Origin: Litoditis marina
Lineage: Eukaryota; Nematoda; Chromadorea; Rhabditida; Rhabditidae
DNA: 64,000 bases
NCBI GenBank assembly: GCA_964036275.1
Contig: OZ038433.1
Location: 30,425,485 to 30,489,484, forward strand
Direction: 5' to 3'
This document shows positions 11,365 to 24,300 of the stretch, piece by piece (the first letter of the stretch is position 1; every line of letters starts with the position of its first letter). The position numbers were made by a program, and so were the translations under genes. Below the pieces are notes generated by a model. It worked only from the letters and a program-made list of their open reading frames with translations, did no database searches and was not told the origin of the DNA.

Positions 11365-12349
11365 GTGTTTGAAATGAACAGCGTGCGAGTGAGACAAATG
11401 TTCCATTCCTACATGTTGGATGCTGAATGTTTGTCAAAACCATGAAATAAAACAAGGAGGAGGTTTGATTGTCGAAAAAACAACAGACTGTTAATGTAGC
11501 ACATAACTGCCGATGTGTACGAATTGCGTATACATCGAAATTAGAGCTTCTCTTCTACTTTACACAATTTGATATGTGAAATATAACCAAGAACTTTACA
11601 TTGTCACACGCCTTACTCATATTTCAATACACAGTGAGCGAAATGGCCTGAAATAATGTTTTTATAGAATTATATTATCAAAAGGTGCTCACGATATTTG
11701 GATTTTTGTCACCAACTAAATGTTTACATAAATCAACTTGATCTGTATTTTGAATTTAATTTTTAATTTCATCGTCGCAGTTCCCATTACTGATTGACTT
11801 TCGGTATTATAACAAACTAAGTAAAAATGAAGAAAAAGGTGAAGTCGTTACACGTATAAGTAAAAGTTTAAATGAAACATACATTGGTTATGAATTTAGA
11901 CCACATTACACTTTACTTTCACAGCACTCGAAAACAACATTAGAGCAATTAAAAGAAGAATGAACGCAATGAATCAAAAAGGCTGCAAATATAAAATTAT
12001 TGTTTTTGAACTATTCATAGTCCTTCTCATATAAATATCACGTTGTATGGTTACAATAATGCATTGAGTCTCGCAGCGCTTTGTTTACTGTAGCCGTCCC
12101 TTTGGCTGTGTGGACAGCGCGCGAAGTTGTAATTTTCAATATTTTATTCTTTTAGTCGATCGATAATTAATTTGGATGCCCATTTTTCATGTTTTGTTAT
12201 AACAACTTTTCTCATTGTACATTTATAGTTGCATTTCATCATGCATATTCGCAATCAAAGTTGTGTTTTAGACGTAGTTCTCACATCCGTCATGTATTCG
12301 TTTCTCTACACAACAACTATTTGTTAGTATATTTATTTATTATTTCTAG
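11365..12349. other. Intergenic region between the LIM gene and gon-4
   Basis: AT-rich with no supported exon. It ends with a TTTCTAG acceptor at 12349, 23 bases before the gon-4 ATG, a likely trans-splice site. Any promoter for gon-4 should lie here or further upstream; no specific element is recognisable. Confidence 0.45.
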
Positions 12350-12372
12350 GATTCCAAGGCGCTTCTTTCAAA

Positions 12373-15300
12373 ATGGAAGATTCTTCTCAACCGTCGACCT
12401 CTGGTATATCCTCCACGCAACCTGTAGAAAACCATGAAGAAGGACAACCACCAACTGAAACTGAAGTTCGCACCAAAAGGAGGTAGTTTCAGATTCCGTT
12501 TTTCCATCATACATATTCCAAAATGTCCGTTGTCATGTTTCAAAATGAGTGAATAGTATGTACTGTATCATACCCGGTATCCTTCTATGTCTCCAACTTC
12601 ACACATTCACAGAACAAATGTCATAGTTAGAACTCGTTTGTTTCTGGACCAGTTTATATTGATAATACAACTTGAAGTCTTGAAGAATTACTAGTTATTA
12701 GCAAGTTTACATTACTTTCCGTTTTAGGCACTCCACTGTCGTCTTGAATAATGCGGAGAAAGAGGATATCGTGCACCTGTGGAAGGAAATGGATGAACGG
12801 CTGGAAGAAAATGCCAAAAATCACAACTTGACTACGTTCAATGTAAAATCTATCCTGCATGTGAGTGGTTTTCATCTCATAAGTTTTTTTTGCGCTTGTC
12901 ATTATTGATATTTATCATGAAAAAAGCATTGAAACGCAAAGGAAGTGTTTAATCTTGTTCTGGTTCCAGATTTCGGCAATTTCATTTCATAATTTCAAAA
13001 AAGGAACAGAAACGTTGCCAAACTTGAAACGAACGTACCATTTGGATGCATAATCAAAGTATTTCCATTTTAACGGGGTTTGCTTTCATGAGAATATTGA
13101 ACAGGTTGAATTCCCTATTCGATTCAGCACTTCATCAAGAATCCGTCTATCCTTCCAATGTTCATGGGAATAGAAGATCCCGATGCCCCCCTCGATGTTC
13201 CCTCCGTCAAAATAACCCGCGCCAAGGCGAGACAACAGAAGGAGAAGGTTGGTGACATCACAGTGAGTTTTTCAAACGATATTTTAATTGTTCAACTCAA
13301 ATGGAGAACATATCACGTAGATCACCACTCTTGCATGCACCCGCTCGATGAATCACTTTATGAAACATGTCATGAGAACTTTTTTCTGACGTTCAGACGT
13401 TCATTGAACTGATATTTCGGTTTTCCAGCTACAACAAGAACTGAAACTTCGTCCGGTTGATGCTAACTTGGTTAAAGACAGACCGAAGACGTTCCGAGAG
13501 TGCGAATTTGAAGAGGAGGAAGGTGGGTTAAGAAATCAAATAACGCGCTCCTCCTGTGCAAATTTGGTTGTTCTTGACTTTGTGTTGTGATGTTTAAAGT
13601 ATTCAACTGTCAAAAGGATTATTTTTCGCAGAAACTTACCTATTTTCTATGGAATAGAATATAATTTATTCGCGATTGAACACCTGACTTTCCACCTAAT
13701 ATGTGGCACTCCAAAAGAGGTAATGGAAAGCGGAAAATAAAGAAATGTTATGTTCCGTAATCGAAAAACGAGGGTCTTACGTCTTTCTGTAGGATTGCCC
13801 TCCGTAATGTCTCAAATATGTTCGTTTTCGATCACCCTTACCCGGGACCAAAGAGTTACATTGTTGTTTTTCAGATGATGACGAATATCAGCCAGAAGGC
13901 GAGGATGAGAAGCGTAGTGAAGTGGACGAGGACACGGTTAGTCGTTGACTTTCGATCTTTGATCCCTCCACTTGAGCTAAACCGGGAATTCATTCTCATT
14001 GACGAGTAGTAGAACCTTCAACCAATTGAAATTCGCATCCGTTAACAATAATTTAATTCAATCAAATACTTCAAAAACTAAAATAGGAGAAATAGAATAG
14101 TGCAATTTGAAAATATTGAACCCTACTTCTTCAACTAGCAAAATGTTCGTTCACATTTGGCTTTTTCATATTTTCACAGGGAGGAAGTTGTATTGGGCTC
14201 ATCATCGAACCATTCTCTGTCCCCAGTCTCATGTTTTGTTTTTTAGTATCAATTTGTGCGTTCAGAGTGATGTAGACGAAGAGGGCACAGACTGCGAGGC
14301 AACGGATGCCGATATTACAGTAACCACGTACAATGGAGCGGACGCCGACACTGAGGGGGACAGTAGACTCAGTAGACACGATGTGGATGAGGATGAGTTG
14401 GTTAGTTTCAGAATAGCATTGATGTTGATTTTCCCAGTTGTTGAACAAAAGTATGTGCTTTGTCCGGTACTATCCGAAATTGGAAAAAGGGTGATTTGAG
14501 CTTTGTATCGTCCATGAGGCATCCCTGTCAATGAATGATAACTTGATAATTTGATTTCATACACTCGTAAGGTCCGACTAAGCGACGAAAATTAATCCGT
14601 TTTCAGATGTAAACACGTGAAAGTTTAGGATTTTTCATCAAAAGTAGACCGATTTTCATTGTTTCGGCTGAAAAGTAGTATGTTTTTTTTTGAATTTCTC
14701 CGACTATTCGGACAACCTCGCTGGTGTATGTTTGATTTATGTAAACATTACAGACAACCTCTCACATAACTTTCAGTTGCTCTCCGATTGTACGTTTCGT
14801 AATAGTGAACAGCCGGTTAAAACAAAAACAATCATAACTCCAGAACCGAAGTTTGAAAGGTGAATCATCCTGGAGAACAGATTACAGAAAGGCTTGTGAT
14901 GTGTGATGAACTTTATTATACCTATTACAGAACGTACATGAGTACCAACTGCGTTCTCGTGTGTCCAATTTGAATGATGTGGCAATTTTCGACGAATTGG
15001 CTGATAGCACAAACGATTTGTTCGGCCAGGCGGATGATTTAGTGAGTGAAACAATATTTCTGATATCGGGAAATAGAGCATATTTGAATGTTGTGTGGAC
15101 TTTGCATCTTTTTGGCCAGCTTGATTCCCGCTATAACCTAATGTGGGCATGGCTAGTATTTGAACAACACACATGGATTTCGGCGTGTTTTAATTTTTTA
15201 TCGAAAAACGGATCCTTTATTCCTTGTGGGTTTTTTTAATAATTTTTGTGGAAGAGTCGTAGGTGTCTATCGGAACTTCTCACAGCAAACGACTTTTCCT

Positions 15301-18300
15301 CTTTCCATTATAAATTTCTATTTTCGAAAAAAGAAAAAAACTTTTTCTAATGTTATTTCTTTCAGTCTTTTTCTGCCGGTGGGGATGACTACTACCGTGA
15401 CTTTCTTTCTGGTCTACAGGATAACTCCACTCCCACCTATTGCAGTTAGTGTTTTGAGCCGAAATATTGCACCCTGTCCTTTGTCCAACGTCAAACAAAG
15501 TTCACATTAGAGTTCAGAGTTATACTTGTAAACGAACCTTCTAATAAACGTCATTTATCATGTTTCACTGTGTTGTGTATTTCCTTTTCCAGTTTATTCG
15601 CGAGCACTACATTTCTAATATAATAGTTTGAGGCCTTCATTCACTGATGAAGGTATATACTATATACTCAAATCAATATACGGGAAACTCTATTTGGACA
15701 ACCTAATTGGAGTATTTTTACAGACAATCTCGACATCGGCGACGATGCTGATGACACGGATTACAATCCATTGGAAGACATGGAAAAAGACGAGGACCAG
15801 GAGGAATTGACTCTCAACAGGGCCACCAAGATCGCACGTTAGTCTTTTCCCATTTAAATACACTGAAAATATAAAACTTCTTCCAAGTTTTGCTATAAAA
15901 GGAGGTCGTTCTTCGAATAATACCGATAAAACATAACTGGGGTATGGGAGCGTACTCGGCTTTTCACGAACCAAAAGGATGTTACTATTTTACAATCAGG
16001 AACCCGTTTTTCTATCCATGTATGTGACGATTTTGTATCATCAAGTTTCTATCGATACTGGCAAACGGGGCGCGTGTTTCTTGATTTTGCCTGATTTTTG
16101 CTTCAAAAATAGGCAAACTCTTCTATTGGGAATCTGGCAACTTTACTGTATGCATATTGTTTTACAGGTCGTGAGGTGGAGGACATGTACCGTGACCTTT
16201 TGGACGACGATGCTATCCAAGAGGCTATTCCCTCCCTAATTCCCCTGGCCGAGTCACAGAATATGTTACGAAAACGGGAAAAGGAGTTGCTCCGAGCGAA
16301 ACAGCTGGAAGAACAGAAAACTAGCGGGAAGCGGGTGCGTTTTCCGAGATTTTTTTAAACATTTTTTCTTTCTTTGAAGGCCGATTGCTCTGAATACTGG
16401 ATGTTTTTGTAGACACACGTCACAACCTATCCAAAACTTCCGTTTCCCTTCTTTGAAGTCATGTTTCTAAAATTTGCTTAATGGTACAACCTGCCAAGAT
16501 TGCTGGAAAAATGCAGATGGTGCGATTCTTCACGATTTTTCAATCGATTGTAAAGTTTATGTGGTTTCATGATTATATCAGATAGTTAGAGTTATCATCA
16601 ATTTAAGCTATGGCTTATGTACTCTACTTTGTTGGTTTTCAGCCACGCCGTCCTGCCGATTTCGTGAAAACAGTCCCTGTGCCAGTTATGGATGATTCTT
16701 GTAGTCTTTTGCGAGGTTGGCAGTATTTTTACAACCTGTTGTTCTCTGTATCTTTGTGACCTTATCAAAAGCTTCTTCATACCCATGTTTTCTGTTTCGC
16801 TAGGCTGGGAACTAGCAAACTTGGTCATCCTCAGGCTATCATGCATATTTGGCTATATGGCCAGAACAATTCATTCCTTTTCTGTCATCTCACTTCCCAC
16901 ATCTACCAAAATGTGGTTTGTTTTAAAAGTCTAAAGTGTGTCATTCACCTGTTCACCATGTGTGTGTTACGAAGAAATTGCTACAAGTTCAATCTCGAAT
17001 TCAGGTGAAAAATCGTGATTCGATTCGACCCGATTCGGGTGATATCGGCCAAACATTGTCGGACCGAAAAGTGAATTTTCGGCCCGATATTTTTCCACGA
17101 AATGACCCGACTCGGGCCGAATCGACTCGCAATTTTTCACCCATGAAGAGAACATCATTTTCCCACCATTTTCAGATGGTCCCATCTACTTCAGACCGTG
17201 TGAACTCGAGCAGTTGAAAGTTCAGCTTGAACAGGTATGGTTGGTTTATTGTTCGGTCCCCATAATCATTTTGTAAATATATAAATTGTATTCATTTGCG
17301 AGTTCAAATGATGTTGCATTGACATCTAAATGATATAATTCATTTTATGTCAAATTCTTCTACTTAAATTATCTACTTTACTTCTTTTGGTCAGCATTCA
17401 AAATACAATTCAGAAAATTGGTAGTTGAAGTAATTTCACACATTAGATTATTGACATTAGATTGATTCGGAAGAAAGTTTATTTGTGTGAAAATAATGTG
17501 TACGATGTTTTCAATTGGAAATATGGATGTTTTTAGCATGTCCAACTGCTGACTCAGTCGGTTGTTCTATGTTACCACGATCCGTTTTATTTCTCTCTGA
17601 AAGACGAGTACCAGCGGATGATTGTGAGTTTGTTACAAAGTTTTTTTTTACAAATGTTACAAAACATCATAAGTTTACTACAAAAATATTCCGACCGTTC
17701 GCTACGTTTTTGAACTGTGAATGGGTTTACATGATGTTTTATTTGAAGTCCATAGTCGAACTGTCGAACATGGTTCTGGAATCGGTCGAATTTCATCGAA
17801 AATTGGCTTCTTTTTTTTGGTTTATATGATTCGAGTACCTGAGTTGAAGTAATGTTATTGCTACAGTTTGCAGTAGTTTTCCGCATTGCTATCTCAAAGA
17901 TAAACAGTTAATATAATCATGATTGCAGAATAAGTTGGACGAGACGTACTACGAGTACGGAACAAGCTCCTGGTACAACATTAGTAATCTGGCCGCCTCC
18001 ATAGCTACGTGTCACGAAATAATGCAGGTTTGTCAATGAAGAACGGGATCATAGGTGAATTGATTGCTAATGAAATCGAAAAATATAGCTATGTTTCATG
18101 GAAAATGTATTTTCATGTAGACTAGTGGCACTCCACTGGTGCGTGATCGCTGATGGCTTGAAATAAAATGATTCCACGAGTAGGAAGCACTTCTAATGAA
18201 TCATAGGTAAAAAGGGGTCCAACCGGGCTCTTCAAAAGTGAAGGGTCAGACCGCTGTTGTACTGTTGTTGCAGAAGTGAGGGGGGAGGTAGCATCCATCG

Positions 18301-21300
18301 GCTGGTCCGAGACCAGCCAATGGATGCAGCACCTCCCCCCCCCCCCATGCGCAGCGAAAGTGAAGGAGGTTATTTGGTAACTCTTGTCAAGAAGTGAAGG
18401 TAGTACCACCTCAGGATGGTATATTTTTACCTATGTAATGGAGCGATTGCATATAAGTTCTTTACTAGGTGGCCTAAAACTGATACTCTGTATAATACTA
18501 GTAGTTGCGTATCAAAAAATACATGTTTGTCATCTATGTGGTCATTTCAGGTGGAGGAAGTCAAACCGGAGCACGTGAAATGGTCCAACTCTTGTGTAAT
18601 GGGTTAGTTTGATTGCGATCATATACATCATACCACAAACTACACGGGTAGCAGTTAGTTAACATTGTTCATACACCGATGCCTTGTGCGTAGATGGAAA
18701 CTTTTGAAGTCAGTCAATGAACAACACACTTCGGATTTAAACGGACATCTCGTCCAGGGGCGGGCAGAAAATTGTTTGACGTAAAGTTCAATACGACCCC
18801 CCCCCCATCCCTTTTGAAAAATGAAAAAAGTCAAATTTCAACCAATAAACGGAAAATTTCGAACGAAGTTCCGCTTTGTTGCTAAAAACGGGCAATGTTC
18901 AACCCCCTCTCGACCAAAAACGACCCCCTCCTTGACTTTTTGGTTTGCCAAGCCATACCTGCCCTCCCCTGATCTCGTTATGGGATACATCTCGAAATCT
19001 TCAATTTCGGTATATTAACCATTTTTCTTTACAAATATGAACTGTTTGCAGGTCACTATCCCCGCCCGGAGGCCTGTCTGGTGCTGGCTCGTAGTGAGGC
19101 CGTTCTCTATCCAGAACTGGTGCCGGTTGTGCAGCCGGTACACGGAACACGCTCCTGGGGGGTCTTCACGCAGGTTGATGATAATAATAATTATTATTCA
19201 TGAATTGAAATAGCTTAGCAAAGTGTAACGGGTGATGATAACGAAAAAAGTTAGCAATTACACATTAGCTTGCACATTTTTATTTTGGAATTTTCCATTT
19301 CAGTCTGAAAATCTGCTGCTCGTTCTGGGTTTGCTCCAATTCGGGCACATGAAGAACTCGTTGGGCGCCGACAGGGAAGGAAAGTGAGTTTGTGAAAAAA
19401 AATACACAGACTTTTGAAGTTTTTGTTTTGTGGCGAAATCATGGTTTTGACTCGCAGTTTGTTCCCATACCCACAACTGTCAATCATACTTCGACAATCT
19501 TGCCTAAATAGTGGAAATTACGCTTTGCGCAATTGAAGATTGTGTTTTGAAAGCCAAACAGTTTTTTTCTCGTGTTCTGCTATTGACTTATAGAGAGCAT
19601 GATATGTTCTCCAGATACTACCAAATTACGAAGCACGTGCTGAAGGGTAAAACGACGGCGCAAATCCGAAACCACCTGAAAAACATTCGAAGCAGAACAG
19701 GGGAGAACATTCTCTATAAACTTTTGTCGGTGAGTTTTGGTTTGATCACTTGTTTTCGATTTGTGTTCGTTAGGAAAGCCAGACATTTTGTATCTGCGGG
19801 CGATCTGAAAGACCCTCACTCTCACTCACTTTTCTCGTTTGGCAATCTCTGAGATCAGAGTATGATAAATGTTGACTCAGACGAAAAGTTGCTCAGTTTT
19901 TCTTTGTTCAACTAATAGGACAAAAATTTCATGAAATTGCTCTCTGCTGATATTTAATTTCTCGAGCAGGTGTCTAAAAAATGGTGTTTTATGGATGTAC
20001 GATGGACCACTTTCAATCTACGTAAGAAAACTTACAACTGAATGTAATTGGAAAGATAGAATTTGGCATCATTTTTTTTTACTTCTCAATCATCATTTGC
20101 TTCTAGGAAGCCGAGGACGGCTATCCGAAGCTGTCATTTCCTACGGTTTTCAACAATCGACTGGAAGGAACAATGGAAAAGTGGCCGGCCAAGTGGTTAC
20201 CCGTCTGGTATGAGGTAGGGGAGATTTTAATTATTACAATAGTAATTCGTAGTAGTTACATTCTCCATACGTTGACCAAATCTATCCACACATCAGTAAA
20301 GCTGTAACTGTTTAACAAGAGGCAGCCCGTTTTTCCATTCAAGTACGTGAAACTAACGATTTGCAGCTGAAATAGGCAAAAAATGAGTGTGTTTTTCCTA
20401 TTTTTGTATTCGAACAACCTTGTATGAGAAGTCACACACCTACATACACCGCCATGGGGATCTGGTTTAGAAAGCTCGCATTTCTCTTTTTCTTCTATAT
20501 TTTTCAAGCTGCGCCCGCGACCTATTCAAAACTGCCATTTTTGCCTGTAGTTTGCTTATTCACTGCCCATAATGTATGAAGTTCGTCAGTTTCCCACTCG
20601 CGACCCCTATTTTTCACCCGAATTAGTTCCTGACTCTATCTCAAAGGGGGCCTTGGCGGTGTATGCGACACCCATCTGGTGGATTTCAGTCCTTTTGGAA
20701 GCAGTTCAAGTGTGTAACTCCCCATCGCCTCGAATGGGTCCCAAATGAAGTTGAAGATATTCTCAGCTCCAAAGAAGCGAAGCGGAAGAGCAAAAGTAGG
20801 TTGCTGTGGTTTTTTGGGATCTTGTATGCAGACAAGTGTGTACAAAACACGTGTTTCACGTTTTCCTGATCTTCACGTTGATACATGGCTTCGCCCAACA
20901 TTCGCGCTGGTTTAGGGAACCGACCGTAGTTCATAGCGAGGGTAATGAACGAAAGCTGACCAGTTTCATGCCATACTGTAGATTATCCCTACCGCAGGAT
21001 TTATCTCAGGCTCTAGGTAACTACCGTAGGTTATCGTAGATCTTACCGTACGTTTTTTAGGCTCATCTCGACGTGTGACCAGTAGCACGAACTCTCCCTC
21101 GGTCTCGAACACGCACAGCTCCCGCTCTTCCGTGTCGAGCGGCTCGAACAGAAACTCGAAGACATCCACCCCGGTACCGGTAGATGTACCGGCAGCTGCC
21201 AATGACGTCACGACTCCTACCACCCGTGTTCCGGTATGTATTCGTAAACAACTTTACCTTCAAATCGACAAAAATTGAGCATGTGCAGCACCTAAATGTG

Positions 21301-24300
21301 AGTGTGTGTAAATTTAAATTGCGAAACGTTGTATTTTCGTCTCGGCTTGTGGTTTTTTTGAAAGTAGGTGGCCCCAAAAGTGATCAGGCGTCGATCGAAA
21401 TCTGGCAAACGTGAGCACAAATACGATGTGACCTTCAAGAGGTTCTGTTATGCTCTGTTTAAAGTATACGCAGTACGTACCACAAACACTGGGACACACA
21501 TTTAGTTTCCAGCCGCTCTTCTCGCCGCAAACTGTTCGCTCGGCTGCCTCGAAGGTACCTGTGCCTGTCACGCCAGGTGGTTCGACTGCGATTCAGGTGA
21601 GAAGTTGTCCGTAAAGACAAATAAATTCAAGAACCCCGTTTCCCTGTAATTGGGAAAGTTTTCGGTGTAGACTTGTATACTTCAAAGTTCAAGAGTGATG
21701 CGATACTTTCAAATTTCTTTTGAATTATGTTCTATGATTGCTCTTCAGATATTTTAATAACGCACGGAAAATAAGTTCGGTTCCTTTCTTTGCAGCAGGT
21801 CCCGACCAAGTCCCAATGAGTGCTTTTCGAATATTTTTTTAGGTATAATAACATATAACACACTGAAAACGCGGCTTTCTATGTGTCCCTTTGCAGCAGG
21901 TCCCTACCACCTCCCAATGTGTGCCCATTTCTGTCCCCTCCTCGGGGGCCCTTCTCTTCGGGACCCCGGAAACCGGATATCAGCTGATCAACGTTGACCA
22001 GAATCAGCTGTTCTTTGTGCAAAACCCGGGCGACGTGTTGGCGCTACCAACAATGTCTGCCACACCAGTAACCACGAAACAGGTTCGGGTTTTTTGTTCA
22101 CACACCCATGTTTACGGTATGTTTTTCCAATGAGCTATCTTTTCAGTTGTTGTCATCGAACACTACCCAATACTATAAAAACGGAAGCAAAAATTAGATA
22201 GGTTCATTGCGTGAAGTTCAGATTACGCGAAAAGGATAGTTTTATGGCGAGAATCAGTCTTCTTTCAGACCGTTTTCAGCCATATAGCATGTTAGTAAGC
22301 CACTTTCCAGCCTTCTCGGCGAGAGAGAGTGTGCAGGTCAGATAGACCAAGACTGGTGGCGGTCCAACACCTCCACGATCTCTCGTTTTTGGAGTTTTCT
22401 AGTGGCAAAATATTGGCGCAAGTGTTTTATGACAGCCACTTGTGTAGCACCTCGGCTAGTTCAGGACGAGAGAGTGTGCAGGTCAGAGAGACGTAGACGG
22501 TCTGAGACTGTTCTTCAACAACACGCGTTTTCATTGCAGGACCGTAACAGTGCCGACCTTGACGTGACGCCTCTGGTGGCTAGCCCGCAGACGCCCACCC
22601 ACACTGCAACCGTGACCACTCACCATAGGTAAAATGTTCCGTCAAAATGGATCTCACTCTCACGCCAATTTTCAGAAGCGGTTTGAAACGCTAAAAACGA
22701 GAAACAATCACGTTTGCTTGTTTTTAGCTCTCTCGTTTATGTTGCATTAGCATTGAACTAATATGTTTTAATAGATTTGAAGCCCGTAAAGCTGGAGAAA
22801 TTTGCCTCTTTTCCATGCAAAATCATGAATTTTCACGGAATGTCATAAAACGGACCTCTTTTTGTCAAATAGTCGAACCTGACTGATGTATGATTCAAGT
22901 TAACTTCATTGTTATACTAAAACAACTCAATTTTACCTATGCCAGACACGAGACGCCGCCGTCCAATTTAAAACCGCGGACGGCGTCGCCGCTGCGCGGC
23001 GAAAACGCGGTCGATCTGATGGAACACGCGGTGGTGATGAACAGGGCACAGTGTCTGGCCGCCGTCAAACAATCGCCCGAGGGGGAGGATAGCAAGGAGG
23101 AACCGGGAAGGATGGTGGGAAGACAGCTGGAGGAGGTAACAATTCTTGTTGTAGCTTGATCTCGAGAGAAGCCATCAACGAGATCAAACTACAAACACAG
23201 TAGATAGGCATGGGTGAGCCTTGTTACTAGCTCATGCGGTCCGCCAGACAGGGGATCCAACTTCCAACCGGGGTCTGTGGAGCGACAGCCGGCCGCCAAC
23301 AGGTCGACTGTCGAGTGCCCTAAAATCTAATTGTAGTTTGATCTCGCAGCAAGCCACAAACTACAAACACCGCAGGTCAGGGCAACATACACCGTTCAAC
23401 ATACGTCCTTGTTAAGTCAAACCGTCGAAAAACAGAAACTTTAGCGATCTCCCACTTATTGTAACGACACACGCATTGTAGTTTAGTCCTTCCCAATTCA
23501 TGGACATTCATGGACCCCTCCTCCCCATTGAAACTGTACACGATGTGCTTTTTACTATGTCTGTATTGCCGAACTACGATGTGCGTACAGATCAAACTAC
23601 AAGTTTGATTGAAATTGTTGCAGGGTGAGATCGAAAGTTCGAACAGCGTGCCTTCATCATCCTATGTGACTGGGGTATTGAAACGGTCCTTGGTTGACAA
23701 CGCCTCTTCTCCGTTGCCAAAGAAGAGAAAAGCGACCGCGAGACAGATATTCAGCCCCGCAACTGGCCCCAAACATGCCAGGAGGTCTCCGGATCCCCCG
23801 AGGGGACGAAAACAGATTATCATGGATAAGGTTGGTTTTCCACTCTTTCTTATAGAGAATACGCTCATACCACTAGTTATCAAGCGTGGTTAAAGAAGTA
23901 CAATTATGTGGACCAATACCGTGACATCGGTCCTTTAAACTGCAATTGAAAAATGTATTGCAGTTTAAAGGACTGAAGCGTTGGAATTGGTCCACATAAT
24001 CGTCCTTCTTTAACAACAGTATACCAGAAATGGCGAATATAACCTAAGCAGATCATCATGGACAATTTGGTTAGGTATACCCCAGTAATGTCAGGCGTGT
24101 TTACATTACACGTGAAAATTGATGATTGGTATCGAAAAGGGTTTTTTTTCCATTTTTGTTATGTGTGGTTAATAAACCAAGCAATAAATGTAAGCCTTTA
24201 ATAAGTTCTTTTTAGGTTCGTCAGAGTGAGGAGAGACGTTGTCGCAGCTCGTCTAATAATCGCAGTAATAGCCGATTATCCGATAAAAATAGGGAAGCTG

